This document shows positions 1 to 9,613 of a stretch of 64,000 nucleotides of DNA, piece by piece. The translations under genes and the position numbers were made by a program. The notes under the pieces were generated by a model. The model was not told the DNA's origin. It was given only the letters and a program-made list of their open reading frames with translations, and did not search any database. Within the stretch, counting starts at the first letter, position 1. Each line of letters begins with the position of its first letter. Source of the stretch: Burkholderiaceae bacterium (lineage in GTDB: Bacteria > Pseudomonadota > Gammaproteobacteria > Burkholderiales > Burkholderiaceae_C); the NCBI GenBank assembly GCA_017848435.1, contig JAFEHU010000075.1, positions 1-64,000 on the forward strand, read 5' to 3'.

Positions 1-1410
1 ACGTTACCCGACACCCCTGTGCCAGCCTCCTCTGACAGCCCTGCAGCGCCCGATTCTGAAGAAAATCAGCCTCAAGCCTCAGTGAAATCTGGTGATGCTG
101 CTATTATTTCAGGAGCTGAAGCGTTGGCGGCCAGCCCCGCCGACGAGATCTCCCCGGGCGCCACAGAGGCCCGTGGTTACCAGTTTCTGGACGTCATCAC
201 CGGCCAATTCGACGCCGACGAAACCAACGAGGCGGTGGTGCTGCCCAAGCGCGTGTTGCAGCCCCAACCCGAAACGCCCAAGCTGCACAAGGTGCTGGCG
301 CAAGCTGGGCTGGGTTCGCGGCTGGAGATGGAACAACTCATCACCGAAGGCCGCATCTCGGTCAACAACGAGCCGGCCCACATTGGCCAGCGCATCCAGT
401 TCGGTGACCACGTCAAGGTCAACGGCAAGCCGATCAAAGTGCGCATCTCGTCGCCACCGCCGCGTGTGATCGCGTACCACAAGCCCGCTGGCGAAGTCGT
501 TACCCACGACGACCCACAGAACCGTCCCACCGTGTTCCGCAAGTTGCCCAAACTGTTCCAGGGCAAATGGCAGTCGGTTGGCCGGCTGGACCTGAACACC
601 GAGGGTTTGCTGCTGTTCACAAGCTCCGGCGAACTCGCCAACCAGCTGATGCACCCGCGCTTCGGGCTCGAACGCGAATATGCGGTCCGCGTGCTGGGCG
701 CGCTCAACGCCGAAGAAAAACAGAAACTGCTCGACGGCGTGCGCCTGGAAGACGGCATGGCCCAGTTCGGCACCATCGAACCCGGTGGTGGCGAAGGTGC
801 GAACTGCTGGTACCGGGTGACGATTGCCGAAGGCCGAAACCGCGAGGTGCGCCGCATGTTCGAAGCGGTGGGCCACGCGGTCAGCCGCCTGATCCGCATC
901 CGCTACGGCGCGATGTTGCTGCCGCGCGGCCTGAAACGCGGCGCTTTCATGGAGCTGGACGAGCCCGACATGCGTGCGCTGCTGCAGGCTGTGGGCACGC
1001 CACGCCCGCAACGCGAAGCCGAAACGGGGCAGCCAGGCGATGGTGCCGCGCGCCCACCCCGCAACCGCGGGCGCGGCAACGGCCGCAACAACAATGCTGG
1101 CCGTGCCGAAGGGCAGGGCATGAACGGCGCGCCGCGCGGTGGGCAAGCGCCCCGTCGTGGCCCGGCCCCGCCGCGCAATGGCCAGAACGCCCCCAGAAAC
1201 GACCGCAATGACCGTGGGGGCAAGCGCGAGGACCGTGACGACCACTCCGGCGCCAACCAGCCCGACCCGATGAAAACCGCCTTTGGTTACATCGGTGCCG
1301 ACAGCTTCACCCGCCAACGTCCCGGTGCGCCGGGACAACGCCGTGGCGGTGCGGGCGGTGGCAATAATTTTGGCCCAGGTCCGCGCCGCAACGGCGGACG
1401 AGGCCGTTAA
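1..1410 (+). CDS. rluB: 23S rRNA pseudouridine synthase RluB, 5' end beyond window
   Basis: Pseudouridine synthase of the RsuA/RluB family, expected to modify the helix 89 region of 23S rRNA. The frame stays open to base 1, so the true start may lie outside; the first internal candidate is GTG at 19. Numbered from that GTG, an S4 RNA-binding domain covers about residues 88-138, and the catalytic motif [12 protein letters not shown] is at 188-199 with Asp191 as nucleophile. After about residue 330 the protein becomes a long Gly/Arg/Asn/Pro-rich basic tail, probably disordered and RNA-binding; such tails are common in betaproteobacterial RluB. An AT-rich repeat island lies in frame near codons 26-35. 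Family assignment is secure; the N-terminus is not. Confidence 0.93.
   Translation, partial: TLPDTPVPASSDSPAAPDSEENQPQASVKSGDAAIISGAEALAASPADEISPGATEARGYQFLDVITGQFDADETNEAVVLPKRVLQPQPETPKLHKVLAQAGLGSRLEMEQLITEGRISVNNEPAHIGQRIQFGDHVKVNGKPIKVRISSPPPRVIAYHKPAGEVVTHDDPQNRPTVFRKLPKLFQGKWQSVGRLDLNTEGLLLFTSSGELANQLMHPRFGLEREYAVRVLGALNAEEKQKLLDGVRLEDGMAQFGTIEPGGGEGANCWYRVTIAEGRNREVRRMFEAVGHAVSRLIRIRYGAMLLPRGLKRGAFMELDEPDMRALLQAVGTPRPQREAETGQPGDGAARPPRNRGRGNGRNNNAGRAEGQGMNGAPRGGQAPRRGPAPPRNGQNAPRNDRNDRGGKREDRDDHSGANQPDPMKTAFGYIGADSFTRQRPGAPGQRRGGAGGGNNFGPGPRRNGGRGR
96..123 (+). repeat. AT-rich dispersed repeat inside rluB
   Basis: TGCTGCTATTATTTCAGGAG followed by CTGAAGCG. The GCTATTATTTC block is identical to the one in bamB (8386-8396). 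It is the shortest copy and translates as AAIISGAEA in the poorly conserved RluB N-terminus. Confidence 0.5.
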
Positions 1411-1506
1411 GGACATGGCCACTGGACGTGGCCACGTCACCTGCTCGGGTTAAAATCCAAGGCTTTGCTGAACGCAAAATTTTCCATTACAAATCAAGGA
1501 CTTTTC

Positions 1507-1932
1507 ATGGCCATCGAACGCACTCTCTCCATCATCAAGCCCGACGCAGTGGCCAAAAACGTGATCGGCCAGATCTACGCCCGCTTTGAAGGCGCTGGCC
1601 TGAAGGTGGTGGCCGCCCGCATGGCCCATCTGTCGCGCACCGAAGCCGAAGCGTTTTACGCCGTTCACAAAGCCCGTCCGTTCTTCAAGGACCTGGTGGA
1701 CTTCATGATTTCCGGCCCGGTGATGATCCAAGTGCTGGAAGGCGAAGGCGCCATCCTGAAAAACCGCGACCTGATGGGCGCCACCGATCCGAAGAAAGCC
1801 GAGAAGGGCACGATCCGCGCCGACTTCGCCGACAGCATCGACGCCAACGCCGTGCATGGCTCTGACGCCGCCGAAACCGCTGCCGTTGAAATCGCTTTCT
1901 TCTTCGCCGGCATGAACGTGTTTGGAAAGTAA
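1507..1932 (+). CDS. ndk: nucleoside diphosphate kinase
   Basis: 141-residue nucleoside diphosphate kinase, the usual family length. It moves the gamma phosphate from ATP to other (deoxy)nucleoside diphosphates through a phosphohistidine. The active-site His is His117 in the motif NAVHGSD, and the N-terminus [12 protein letters not shown] is typical. The frame is open further upstream, but ATG 1507 has an AAGGA Shine-Dalgarno sequence just ahead and gives the family-standard start. It sits about 100 bp after rluB, in a gap with a possible -10 box (TAAAAT at 1451-1456), and is followed by a GC-rich repeat and rlmN. Confidence 0.97.
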   Translation: MAIERTLSIIKPDAVAKNVIGQIYARFEGAGLKVVAARMAHLSRTEAEAFYAVHKARPFFKDLVDFMISGPVMIQVLEGEGAILKNRDLMGATDPKKAEKGTIRADFADSIDANAVHGSDAAETAAVEIAFFFAGMNVFGK

Positions 1933-1935
1933 CCT

Positions 1936-2020
1936 GTTGACCCCCACGCTCGTCACTGACGTGTACTCGCTGCCCCCCGTGGGGGCTGCGCTTGCTTGGG
2001 GCGGCCCGGCGCTGCGCGCG
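1936..2020. repeat. GC-rich dispersed repeat, copy A
   Basis: The ndk-rlmN gap carries CCCCCACG (1941-1948), a CCCCC/GGGGG hairpin (around 1972-1986) and CTTGGGGCGGCCC (1995-2007). The same blocks in the same order and nearly the same spacing occur after bamB at 9499-9580. CCCCCACG can also pair with CGTGGGGG at 1978-1985. I recall similar elements as common in Comamonadaceae intergenic regions. Function is unknown; there is no U-tract, so a classical terminator is not shown. Confidence 0.7.
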
Positions 2021-2044
2021 CAGCAGCGCCATTGAAGGCCTGAC

Positions 2045-3193
2045 ATGACCACAGCCAACCTGCTCGACTTTGATCTCGAGGGTTTGGCTGCCTATTGCGG
2101 GCAGCTGGGGGAAAAGCGTTTTCGCGCCACCCAGTTGTTCCGCTGGATTCACCAGCGCGGTGCCACCGACTTCGGCCAGATGACCGATCTGGCCAAGTCG
2201 CTGCGCGACAAGCTCGCCAGCGCCGCCCGCATTGAAGCCCTGCCGGTGCTGAGCCAGCACGAATCGGCCGACGGCACCGTCAAATGGCTGTTCGATGTCG
2301 GCAACGGCGACGCTGTTGAAACCGTTTTCATACCCGAAACCGACCGCGGCACGCTCTGCATCTCGTCGCAGGCAGGCTGTGCAGTGGGTTGCCGCTTCTG
2401 CTCCACCGGCCACCAGGGCTTCAGCCGCAACCTGACCACGGGCGAAATCCTGTCGCAGCTGTGGTTCGCAGAGCATTTCCTGCGCAAACACCTTGGCAAA
2501 ACCGAGCGTGTCATTTCCAATGTGGTGATGATGGGCATGGGCGAGCCGCTGCAAAACTACGCGGCGCTGGTACCGGCGTTGCGTGCCATGCTGGACGACC
2601 ACGGCTACGGCCTGTCGCGCCGCCGCGTGACGGTGTCCACCTCTGGCGTCGTGCCCATGATCGACCGGCTGGGGCACGACTGCCCGGTGGCGCTCGCCGT
2701 GTCGCTGCACGCCCCCAACGACGCACTGCGCGACAGCCTGGTGCCACTGAACAAGAAATACCCGATCGCCGAACTGCTGGACGCCTGCCAGCGCTACCTG
2801 GCCCATGCCCCGCGTGACTTCATCACCTTTGAGTACTGCATGCTCGACGGGGTGAACGACCAGCCCGAGCATGCCCACCAGTTGGTGGCGCTGCTGCAGG
2901 GGCATGGCGGGCAGGGTGTTCGTGCGAAGATCAACCTCATCCCATTCAACCCTTTCCCCGCGTCGGGCCTGACGCGCTCGGGTAACGCCGCCATTGACGC
3001 CTTTGCCCGCATCGTCAACGACGCAGGCCTGGTGGTCACGGTGCGCAAGACCCGCGGTGACGACATTGACGCCGCCTGCGGCCAACTCGCTGGCGACGTG
3101 CAAGACCGCACCCGGGTGGGTGAGCGCATGGCGGTGCAGCGCAGCATCCGCGTGCAGGACATCACGCTGCGCTCACGGGAGGCTTCGCTGTGA
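2045..3193 (+). CDS. rlmN: dual-specificity 23S rRNA/tRNA adenine-C2 methyltransferase RlmN
   Basis: Radical SAM enzyme that methylates C2 of A2503 in 23S rRNA and A37 in some tRNAs, using a methylated-cysteine intermediate. The 4Fe-4S cluster motif CxxxCxxC is Cys112, Cys116 and Cys119 (CAVGCRFC). The C-terminal [17 protein letters not shown] block carries the second catalytic cysteine, equivalent to Cys355 of the E. coli enzyme. At 382 residues the length is normal. Its TGA overlaps the GTG start of pilW by 4 bases, so the two are probably translationally coupled at the head of the rlmN-pilW-rodZ-ispG-hisS operon. Confidence 0.97.
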   Translation: MTTANLLDFDLEGLAAYCGQLGEKRFRATQLFRWIHQRGATDFGQMTDLAKSLRDKLASAARIEALPVLSQHESADGTVKWLFDVGNGDAVETVFIPETDRGTLCISSQAGCAVGCRFCSTGHQGFSRNLTTGEILSQLWFAEHFLRKHLGKTERVISNVVMMGMGEPLQNYAALVPALRAMLDDHGYGLSRRRVTVSTSGVVPMIDRLGHDCPVALAVSLHAPNDALRDSLVPLNKKYPIAELLDACQRYLAHAPRDFITFEYCMLDGVNDQPEHAHQLVALLQGHGGQGVRAKINLIPFNPFPASGLTRSGNAAIDAFARIVNDAGLVVTVRKTRGDDIDAACGQLAGDVQDRTRVGERMAVQRSIRVQDITLRSREASL

Positions 3194-4014
3194 CACACCG
3201 TGTATGGCTTGCGGTTGCAGGTGCTTGGTCGCTTTGCACCGTGCTGCTGCTGGGTGGTTGTGCCGCCCAGAAGGGCGTGAGTGGCGCTTCTGGAGAAGGC
3301 CCCCTGCCGCCAGAAATTGTCACCGCCTCTGACGAGCCCGAAGGCCGCCGCCGCGCCCGCATTCGGCTCGAGCTGGCCACCGGGTATTTTGACCAAGGCC
3401 AGACCACCGTGGCGCTGGACGAGCTGAAGCAGTCGCTGGCGGCAGACCCCACCTTTGCCGACGCTTTCAACCTGCGTGGGTTGATCTACATGCGGCTGAG
3501 TGAACCTCGCCTGGCCGAAGACAGCTTCCGCCGTGCTGCGGCCCTGAACCCGCGTGACCCCAACGTGGCCCACAACTACGGCTGGTTGCTGTGCCAGCAG
3601 GCACGCTACACCGAAGCCGAGCCGCAGTTCGCCACCGCGCTGGGCAGCCCCGTGTACGGCGGGCAGGCCAAGACCTGGATGGCCCGTGGCCTGTGCCAGA
3701 TGAACGCGGCCCGGCCAGAGGACGCCGAACGCAGCCTGTCGCGTGCCTACGAATTGGACCCTGGCAACCCCGTGGTGGCCTACAACCTCGCCAACCTGTT
3801 GTACAAACGTGGTAACGACGAGCGGGCCCGCTTTTATCTGCGCCGCCTGAACAACAGTGAATTGGCCAATGCCGAGACGCTGTGGCTCGGCATCCGCGTC
3901 GAACGCCGCCTCGGCAACCGCGACACCGCGCAGCAGCTCGCCAACCAATTGATCCGCCGTTTCCCCCAGTCGCCCGAAGTCGCCGCACTTGAGCGTGGAG
4001 CTTTCAATGAATGA
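3190..4014 (+). CDS. pilW: type IV pilus biogenesis/stability lipoprotein PilW (PilF)
   Basis: 274-residue outer-membrane lipoprotein with tetratricopeptide repeats. In the type IVa pilus system this pilotin is needed for assembly of the PilQ secretin. A signal peptide ends in a lipobox (LLGG-Cys24). TPR units follow from about residue 55 to 200 (for example [16 protein letters not shown] and [15 protein letters not shown]). The GTG start overlaps the rlmN stop (GTGA) and the 3' end overlaps rodZ by 8 bases. The position between rlmN and rodZ-ispG is conserved in beta- and gammaproteobacteria. No other type IVa pilus gene is in the window; the Tad pilus near 40 kb has its own TPR lipoprotein. 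Confidence 0.9.
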   Translation: MTHRVWLAVAGAWSLCTVLLLGGCAAQKGVSGASGEGPLPPEIVTASDEPEGRRRARIRLELATGYFDQGQTTVALDELKQSLAADPTFADAFNLRGLIYMRLSEPRLAEDSFRRAAALNPRDPNVAHNYGWLLCQQARYTEAEPQFATALGSPVYGGQAKTWMARGLCQMNAARPEDAERSLSRAYELDPGNPVVAYNLANLLYKRGNDERARFYLRRLNNSELANAETLWLGIRVERRLGNRDTAQQLANQLIRRFPQSPEVAALERGAFNE

Positions 4015-4936
4015 ACCCGAAGGTGCGCCAGCCGCCGAGCTGCCCGCCACAGAGCCTCTGACAACGCTGTCTGAAGCGCCAGCGCCTGCCACCGGTCTGC
4101 CCTCCGCTGGCCAGCAATTGCAAGCGGCGCGCGAAGCCGCCGGTCAGCCACTGGACGCGCTGGCCCAGACGCTGAAAGTGGCTGTTCGCAAGCTGGAGGC
4201 ACTCGAAGCCGACCGGCTGGACGAGTTGCCCAGCCCGATGTTCACCCGGGCCCTGGCGTCCAGCGTCTGCCGCGTGCTCAACATCGATCCGGCGCCGGTG
4301 CTCAGCCGTCTGCCGCAAAGCGACCAGTATTCGTTCGAGCGGGCCCAGGCCCACCTCAATGCCCCGTTCCGCGCCAGCCACCCGCGCCCGATGGCGGTGA
4401 TGGTGAAACAGCTCAAAAATCCCTTGGCATTGCTGGTGCTGGCCTTGTTGGTGGGCGCACTGGCGCTGTTCCTGGTGCCTTCCATTCCGCCGCTCGACAA
4501 TCTGGTTGACCGCCTCAAAGGCGGTACTTCCGCACCCGCCACTGGGCCAGCGGCGGTGGCACTGGGGGGCAGTGTGACGGTGGATGTCACACCCGCCAGC
4601 GTTGCCTTGGCACCGGCCAAGCCGGTCGTGGCGGCCAGCGAAGTCCTGCTGCCTGCGCTGACCTCGGCTTCCAGCCTTAACCCACAAGTGGCGGTGCCCG
4701 CTGGTGTGATTGGCTTCAAAGCCCGGGCAGAGGTCTGGATAGAGGTCACCGATGCGAAAGGCCGTGCACCGCTGCGGCGCCTGGTCAATGCTGGCGAGGC
4801 GGTGCAGGTGGACGGTGCCTTGCCCATGGTGGTGACGGTGGGCCGCGCCGATGTGGTGGATGTTGAGGTGCGCGGCAAGCCGTTTGACATCACCAGCCGC
4901 AGCAAAGACAACGTGGCCCGTTTCGAGGTCAAGTGA
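4007..4936 (+). CDS. rodZ: RodZ-like helix-turn-helix membrane protein
   Basis: 309 residues when started at ATG 4007; an in-frame TTG at 3989 is less likely. There is a cytoplasmic N-terminal HTH_25 domain (about residues 32-95, with [19 protein letters not shown]), a single transmembrane helix near 133-152 ([19 protein letters not shown]), and a periplasmic C-terminal DUF4115-type domain (about 235-305). RodZ bridges MreB and the elongasome to maintain rod shape. It lies between pilW and ispG, overlapping pilW by 8 bases and ispG by 1 (TGATG), the family's conserved neighbourhood. It is not a classical DNA-binding regulator despite the HTH. Confidence 0.87.
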   Translation: MNEPEGAPAAELPATEPLTTLSEAPAPATGLPSAGQQLQAAREAAGQPLDALAQTLKVAVRKLEALEADRLDELPSPMFTRALASSVCRVLNIDPAPVLSRLPQSDQYSFERAQAHLNAPFRASHPRPMAVMVKQLKNPLALLVLALLVGALALFLVPSIPPLDNLVDRLKGGTSAPATGPAAVALGGSVTVDVTPASVALAPAKPVVAASEVLLPALTSASSLNPQVAVPAGVIGFKARAEVWIEVTDAKGRAPLRRLVNAGEAVQVDGALPMVVTVGRADVVDVEVRGKPFDITSRSKDNVARFEVK

Positions 4937-6222
4937 TGGCGTTGCCTCTGACCGACCCGACGCCGATTGCCGTGGCCGCACCGCAGGCCCGCCGCACGCG
5001 CCAGGCCCAGGTGGTCTGGGGGAGTCGGGTGGTCACTGTGGGCGGTGACGCCCCGGTGCGGGTGCAGTCGATGACCAACACCGACACGGTGGACGCCATT
5101 GGCACCGCCATCCAGGTCAAGGAACTGGCGATCGCTGGCTCGGAGATGGTGCGCATCACCGTCAACACCCCCGAGGCCGCCGCACAGGTGCCCTACATCC
5201 GCGAGCAGCTCGACCGCATGGGCATCGACGTGCCCTTGGTCGGTGATTTCCATTACAACGGCCACCGCCTGCTGACCGATTACCCGGCCTGTGCCGAAGC
5301 GCTATCCAAGTACCGCATCAACCCCGGCAATGTGGGCAAGGGCGACAAACGCGACCGCCAGTTTGGCCAGATGATCGAAGCCGCGATGCGCTGGAAAAAG
5401 CCGGTGCGCATCGGTGTCAATTGGGGCAGCCTCGACCAGGAGCTGCTCGCCAGCCTGATGGACGAGAACAGCCGCCGTGCCACGCCCTGGGATGCCCAGC
5501 CCGTGATGTACCAGGCGCTGATCGCGTCGGCCATCGAGTCTGCCCAGCGCGCCGAGGCCATGGGCATGGACGGCAACCAGATCATCCTTAGCTGCAAGGT
5601 CAGCGGCGTGCAGGACCTGGTGTCGGTTTACCGCGCCCTGGCGGCACGCTGCGACTACGCGCTGCACCTGGGTCTGACCGAAGCCGGCATGGGCACCAAA
5701 GGAACTGTCGCCTCCGCCACCGCGTTGTCCATCCTGCTGCAGGAAGGCATTGGCGACACCATCCGCGTCTCGCTGACGCCGCAACCCGGTGAGGCGCGCA
5801 CGCAGGAGGTGGTGATTGCGTCGGAGATTTTGCAGGCACTGGGCCTGCGCAGCTTTGTGCCCAGCGTCACCGCCTGTCCCGGTTGTGGCCGCACCACCAG
5901 TGTGACTTTCCAGGAAATGGCCAAGCAGATCGACGACTTCATGCGCGCCCAGATGCCGGTCTGGCGTACCCGCTACCCGGGCGTTGAGAAGCTCAAGGTC
6001 GCGGTCATGGGCTGCATCGTCAATGGGCCGGGCGAGAGCAAACACGCCGACATCGGCATCAGCCTGCCCGGTACCGGCGAGGCACCGGCCGCGCCGGTGT
6101 TCATCGACGGCGAAAAGAAACTGACCCTGCGCGGTGACAACATCACGCAGGCGTTCCAGGAACTGGTTGAAAACTACATTGAGCAGCGCTTCGGCACCCA
6201 GGGTGCCTCCGAAGTCGCCTGA
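4936..6222 (+). CDS. ispG: 4-hydroxy-3-methylbut-2-en-1-yl diphosphate synthase (IspG/GcpE)
   Basis: 428-residue 4Fe-4S enzyme of the non-mevalonate isoprenoid pathway; it converts methylerythritol cyclodiphosphate to HMBPP. Cluster ligands are visible in [10 protein letters not shown] and in [11 protein letters not shown]. The N-terminal TIM-barrel block [14 protein letters not shown] is typical. The length matches the longer betaproteobacterial form, with extra residues around [14 protein letters not shown] 4936 overlaps the rodZ stop; a GTG one codon upstream is the alternative. It lies eight bases before hisS in the same operon. Confidence 0.97.
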   Translation: MALPLTDPTPIAVAAPQARRTRQAQVVWGSRVVTVGGDAPVRVQSMTNTDTVDAIGTAIQVKELAIAGSEMVRITVNTPEAAAQVPYIREQLDRMGIDVPLVGDFHYNGHRLLTDYPACAEALSKYRINPGNVGKGDKRDRQFGQMIEAAMRWKKPVRIGVNWGSLDQELLASLMDENSRRATPWDAQPVMYQALIASAIESAQRAEAMGMDGNQIILSCKVSGVQDLVSVYRALAARCDYALHLGLTEAGMGTKGTVASATALSILLQEGIGDTIRVSLTPQPGEARTQEVVIASEILQALGLRSFVPSVTACPGCGRTTSVTFQEMAKQIDDFMRAQMPVWRTRYPGVEKLKVAVMGCIVNGPGESKHADIGISLPGTGEAPAAPVFIDGEKKLTLRGDNITQAFQELVENYIEQRFGTQGASEVA

Positions 6223-6230
6223 AGGGTCCC

Positions 6231-7577
6231 ATGGCTGAGAAATCGAGTGCCGTGACGGCAGAGAAATTGACGTCCGTCAAAGCTGAAAAGTTGACTGCCG
6301 TCAAGGGCATGAACGACATCCTGCCGCCCGATTCGGCGCGCTGGGAATGGCTGGAGCAGACGGTGCGTGGCCTGATGGCGCGCTACGCCTACCGCAACAT
6401 CCGCACGCCCATCGTCGAGCCCACCGGCCTGTTTGTGCGCGGGCTGGGCGAGGTGACCGACATCGTCGAAAAAGAGATGTACTGCTTTGAAGACCGGCTC
6501 AACGGCGAGCAGCTGACGCTGCGGCCCGAGAACACGGCCGGTGTGGTGCGTGCGGTCAACGAGCACAACCTTCTGTACGAAGGTGGCAAGCGCCTGTACT
6601 ACATGGGCCCGATGTTCCGCCACGAGCGGCCGCAGCGCGGGCGCTACCGGCAGTTCCACCAGATCGGCGCCGAAGCGCTGGGTTTTGGTGGCGCCGAGGT
6701 CGATGCCGAACTGATTCTCCTGGCGCAGTCCCTGTGGGCGTCGCTTGGGCTGACCGACGTGCGCCTGGAGCTCAACAGCCTGGGCCAGCCCGACGAGCGC
6801 AAGGCCCACCGCGCCGCGCTGATCACCCACTTCGAGCAGCATGCCGACGTGCTGGACGAGGACGCCAAACGCCGCCTGCACAGCAACCCGTTGCGCATTC
6901 TGGACACCAAGAACCCCGCCATGCAGCCGGTGGTGGCTGCCGCCCCGCAACTGCTGGACTTTCTGGGCGAAGCCTCGCTGGCGCACTTCAACGCGGTGCG
7001 CGCCATCCTCGACGCCAATGGCGTGGCCTACAGCATCAACCCGCGGCTGGTGCGCGGCATGGACTACTACAACCTCACCGTGTTCGAGTTCATCACCACC
7101 CAGCTGGGCGCCCAGGGCACCATCTGTGGCGGTGGCCGCTACGACTACCTGATTGGCCAGATGGGCGGCAAGCCCGCGCCAGCGGTGGGTTGGGCGCTGG
7201 GCGTGGAGCGGGTGCTGGAATTGCTGAAAGCCTCCAGCGCCAGCGTGCCCGAGGCATCGCCCGACGCCTACGCCGTGCTGCCAGACGCCACCGCGCTGCC
7301 CCAGGCCATGCAATTGCTGCAGGCGCTGCGCGCGCAGGGCCTGTGCGTGCAGATGCATGCCTCGCCCACCGCCGATGGCATGGGCAGCATGAAATCGCAG
7401 TTCAAAAAGGCCGACGCCAGCGGCGCCCGTTTTGCCCTGGTGTTTGGCCAGGACGAAATGGCGCGAGGTGAAGTCGGCCTCAAACCGCTGCGGGGCGAGC
7501 GGCAGGACACCGGCACGCAGCAGGCTTTTTTCCGACTGGACGACGCGGCCACACTTGCCGCTGCATTGCGGCCCTGA
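6231..7577 (+). CDS. hisS: histidyl-tRNA synthetase
   Basis: Class II aminoacyl-tRNA synthetase charging tRNA-His. Motif 2 is visible as [15 protein letters not shown], and the histidine-binding segment as [13 protein letters not shown]. 448 residues. The N-terminus carries a tandem repeat, AEKLTSVK followed by AEKLTAVKG, before the canonical GMNDILP; the second unit corresponds to the normal start region, so a duplication of about 8 codons is likely. It follows ispG by 8 bases. The window also holds tRNA-His (39.6 kb) and the HisS paralogue HisZ (15.1 kb). A hairpin without U-tract follows at 7583-7599. Confidence 0.97.
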   Translation: MAEKSSAVTAEKLTSVKAEKLTAVKGMNDILPPDSARWEWLEQTVRGLMARYAYRNIRTPIVEPTGLFVRGLGEVTDIVEKEMYCFEDRLNGEQLTLRPENTAGVVRAVNEHNLLYEGGKRLYYMGPMFRHERPQRGRYRQFHQIGAEALGFGGAEVDAELILLAQSLWASLGLTDVRLELNSLGQPDERKAHRAALITHFEQHADVLDEDAKRRLHSNPLRILDTKNPAMQPVVAAAPQLLDFLGEASLAHFNAVRAILDANGVAYSINPRLVRGMDYYNLTVFEFITTQLGAQGTICGGGRYDYLIGQMGGKPAPAVGWALGVERVLELLKASSASVPEASPDAYAVLPDATALPQAMQLLQALRAQGLCVQMHASPTADGMGSMKSQFKKADASGARFALVFGQDEMARGEVGLKPLRGERQDTGTQQAFFRLDDAATLAAALRP

Positions 7578-7645
7578 AGCAACCCTGCCGCTGGCAGGGC
7601 ATGCCTGGCGGGACGCCTACAATCGCGAGTTAACTTTTCAGACCT

Positions 7646-8335
7646 ATGGCAAAACCCCTCGACCTTGAAGAACAGGAGCAGCTTGACGAGCTCAAGCACT
7701 TCTGGAAGCAGTATGGCAACCCCATCACCTGGGTGCTGATCGTGGTGCTGGCCGGTGTGGCCAGCTGGAACGGCTGGAACTACTGGCAGCGCACCCAGGC
7801 GGCGCAGGCTTCGGTGCTGTTTGACGAAGTCGAGCGCGCCATCCAGTCGGGGGAAGCCGCCCGCGTTGAACGCGCGTTGACCGACATCCGCGACAAGTTC
7901 GGCCGCACCACCTTTGCCCAGCAGGCACAACTGCTCGGTGCCCGTTTTCTCCATGAGAATGGCAAGTCCGAAGTCGCCCGCAGCGCACTGACCTGGGTGG
8001 CCGACAAGGCCAGCGACGACGGCTACCAGGCGATCGCCCGCTTGCGACTCGCCGCCGTGCTGTTGGACACCAAACAGTACGACGATGCGCTGGCGCGCCT
8101 GGCCGCCCCGTTCCCGGCAGCTTTCACCGCTTTGGCTGCCGACCGCCGCGGCGACGTGCTGGCCGCGCAAGGCAAGAGCGCCGAGGCGCTGGCCGCCTAC
8201 CAGGCCGCCTACGCCGGTCTGGACGCCCGCTCGGAATACCGCCGCATGGTCGAGGTCAAGCTCAATGCACTGGGGGTGGACCCCCAGGCCAACGCCAATC
8301 AGGCGGTTCCAGCCGTTCCCACCGAGGTGAAATGA
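7646..8335 (+). CDS. YfgM-like tetratricopeptide membrane protein
   Basis: 229-residue single-pass inner-membrane protein. A short cytoplasmic N-terminus (MAKPLDLEEQEQLDELKHFW) is followed by one transmembrane helix near residues 27-44 (ITWVLIVVLAGVASWNGW) and a periplasmic TPR-like domain, the TPR_21/YfgM architecture. In E. coli YfgM works with PpiD at the SecYEG translocon. It sits between hisS and bamB, as yfgM does in E. coli, and its stop overlaps the bamB start (ATGA). The window also encodes a PpiD homologue at 37.7 kb. The family call is solid; the partner role is carried over from E. coli. Confidence 0.9.
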   Translation: MAKPLDLEEQEQLDELKHFWKQYGNPITWVLIVVLAGVASWNGWNYWQRTQAAQASVLFDEVERAIQSGEAARVERALTDIRDKFGRTTFAQQAQLLGARFLHENGKSEVARSALTWVADKASDDGYQAIARLRLAAVLLDTKQYDDALARLAAPFPAAFTALAADRRGDVLAAQGKSAEALAAYQAAYAGLDARSEYRRMVEVKLNALGVDPQANANQAVPAVPTEVK

Positions 8336-9495
8336 TGAATTTGATGCCAAATCGGTCTCAAGCCCGTGTATTTCCTAGCAGTTTAGCTATTATTTCTGTA
8401 GTGGTTGCATTCGGTCTGACCGGTTGTGGCAGCCTGTTTGGCAGCAAGAAACCTGAGCCACCCGCGCTGGGTGCCAATCCGGCCAGCGTGCCCGTGGCAC
8501 AAGCCTGGACCGCGCGCATCGGCGCCATCCGTGGCCCGCTGCAACCGGTGGTCAACGGCAACAGCGTGACCGTGGCCGGCAGCGACGGCAGCGTGGCGGT
8601 GCTGGACGCCGCCACCGGCGCCGAGCGCTGGCGCGCCAGCGTGGGTGCCCCGCTGGCCGCCGGCGTCGGCAGCGACGGCAAACTCGCGGCCGTGGTGACC
8701 CAGGCGAACGACGTGGTGGTGCTGGAAGGCGGCCGGGAGCTCTGGCGCCAAAAGCTGCAGGCCCAGGTGTTCACCGCGCCACTGGTGGCCGGTGGCCGTG
8801 TGTTTGTGCTGGCCGCCGACCGTTCGGTGAATGCCTTCGATGGCCAGACCGGCCGCAAGCTGTGGCAGCAGCAGCGTCCCGGAGAGCCCCTGGTGCTGCG
8901 CCAGGCCGGCGTGGTATTGCCGGTGGGCGACACCTTGGTGGTTGGCCTGTCGGGCCGGTTGGCCGGGCTCAACCCCAACAGCGGTGCGGTGCGCTGGGAG
9001 GCCCCGCTGGCCACCCCCCGCGGCATCAACGACGTAGAGCGCCTGGTGGACCTGGTGGGCAGTGTCGCCCGCCTGGACGACGTGGTCTGCGCACGCGCTT
9101 TCCAGACCAGCGTGGGCTGTGTCAACACCGAACGCGGCAGTGTGCTGTGGACCAAGCCTGCGAATGGTTTTGAAGGCATCAGCGGCGACGCCGGCTACCT
9201 GTTTGGCGCAGAGGCCAATGGCCATGTGCTGGCCTGGCGCCGCAGCAATGGCGAACGTGCCTGGACCAACGAACGCCTGCAGCACCGCAGCCTGACCGCG
9301 CCGCTGGCCATGGGCCGTGCGGTGGCGGTCGGTGACAGCACTGGCCTGGTTCACCTGCTGTCGCGCGACGACGGCACCCCCGTCAACCGCTTGACCACCG
9401 ACGGCTCCGGCATTGCCGCCACGCCGGTGCTGGCCGCTGGCATGCTGGTCGTCGTCACCCGCAATGGCGGCGTGTTCGGCTTCCGTCCCGAATGA
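8332..9495 (+). CDS. bamB: outer membrane assembly lipoprotein BamB
   Basis: 387-residue beta-propeller lipoprotein of the BAM complex, which inserts beta-barrel proteins into the outer membrane. The signal peptide ends in the lipobox GLTG-Cys32, and PQQ-like propeller blades follow (for example [17 protein letters not shown] and [12 protein letters not shown]). Start is ATG 8332 overlapping the upstream stop, or the ATG at 8335. The signal peptide is encoded by unusually AT-rich DNA (8341-8402) that matches the dispersed AT-rich repeat found elsewhere in the window, so this secretion signal may derive from the repeat. It stands next to der, a conserved order. Confidence 0.95.
   Translation: MMNLMPNRSQARVFPSSLAIISVVVAFGLTGCGSLFGSKKPEPPALGANPASVPVAQAWTARIGAIRGPLQPVVNGNSVTVAGSDGSVAVLDAATGAERWRASVGAPLAAGVGSDGKLAAVVTQANDVVVLEGGRELWRQKLQAQVFTAPLVAGGRVFVLAADRSVNAFDGQTGRKLWQQQRPGEPLVLRQAGVVLPVGDTLVVGLSGRLAGLNPNSGAVRWEAPLATPRGINDVERLVDLVGSVARLDDVVCARAFQTSVGCVNTERGSVLWTKPANGFEGISGDAGYLFGAEANGHVLAWRRSNGERAWTNERLQHRSLTAPLAMGRAVAVGDSTGLVHLLSRDDGTPVNRLTTDGSGIAATPVLAAGMLVVVTRNGGVFGFRPE
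8341..8402 (+). repeat. AT-rich dispersed repeat inside bamB signal peptide
   Basis: The segment contains ATGCCAAATCGGTCTCAAGC, then AGCAGTTTAGCTATTATTTC. It aligns block by block with the reverse complement of 31201-31270 in earP (ATGGCCAAATC, GAGCC, GGCAAGTTCGCTATCAATTT). It is markedly AT-richer than flanking DNA. The orientation is the same as the host gene. Confidence 0.6.
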
Positions 9496-9498
9496 ATG

Positions 9499-9580
9499 TA
9501 GCCCCCACGATCGCACACTGCGTGCGGCTCCCAGCCCCCCGCGTGGGCCGCGTTTTACCTTGGGGCGGCCCTGCGGCGAA
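9499..9580. repeat. GC-rich dispersed repeat, copy B
   Basis: Second copy of the element seen at 1936-2020. It has CCCCCACG at 9502-9509, a C-run/G-run segment at about 9534-9547, and CTTGGGGCGGCCC at 9559-9571. The first and last blocks are exact matches and lie 57 bases apart (54 in copy A). It fills the bamB-der gap. Confidence 0.7.
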
Positions 9581-9613
9581 ACCCCTGTCACACACACTGA
9601 GCGGCGACACCTT

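Noticed and set aside
7583-7599. CCCTGCC-GCT-GGCAGGG hairpin after hisS
   Set aside because: Good stem but no U-tract and the next gene follows closely; not called as terminator.
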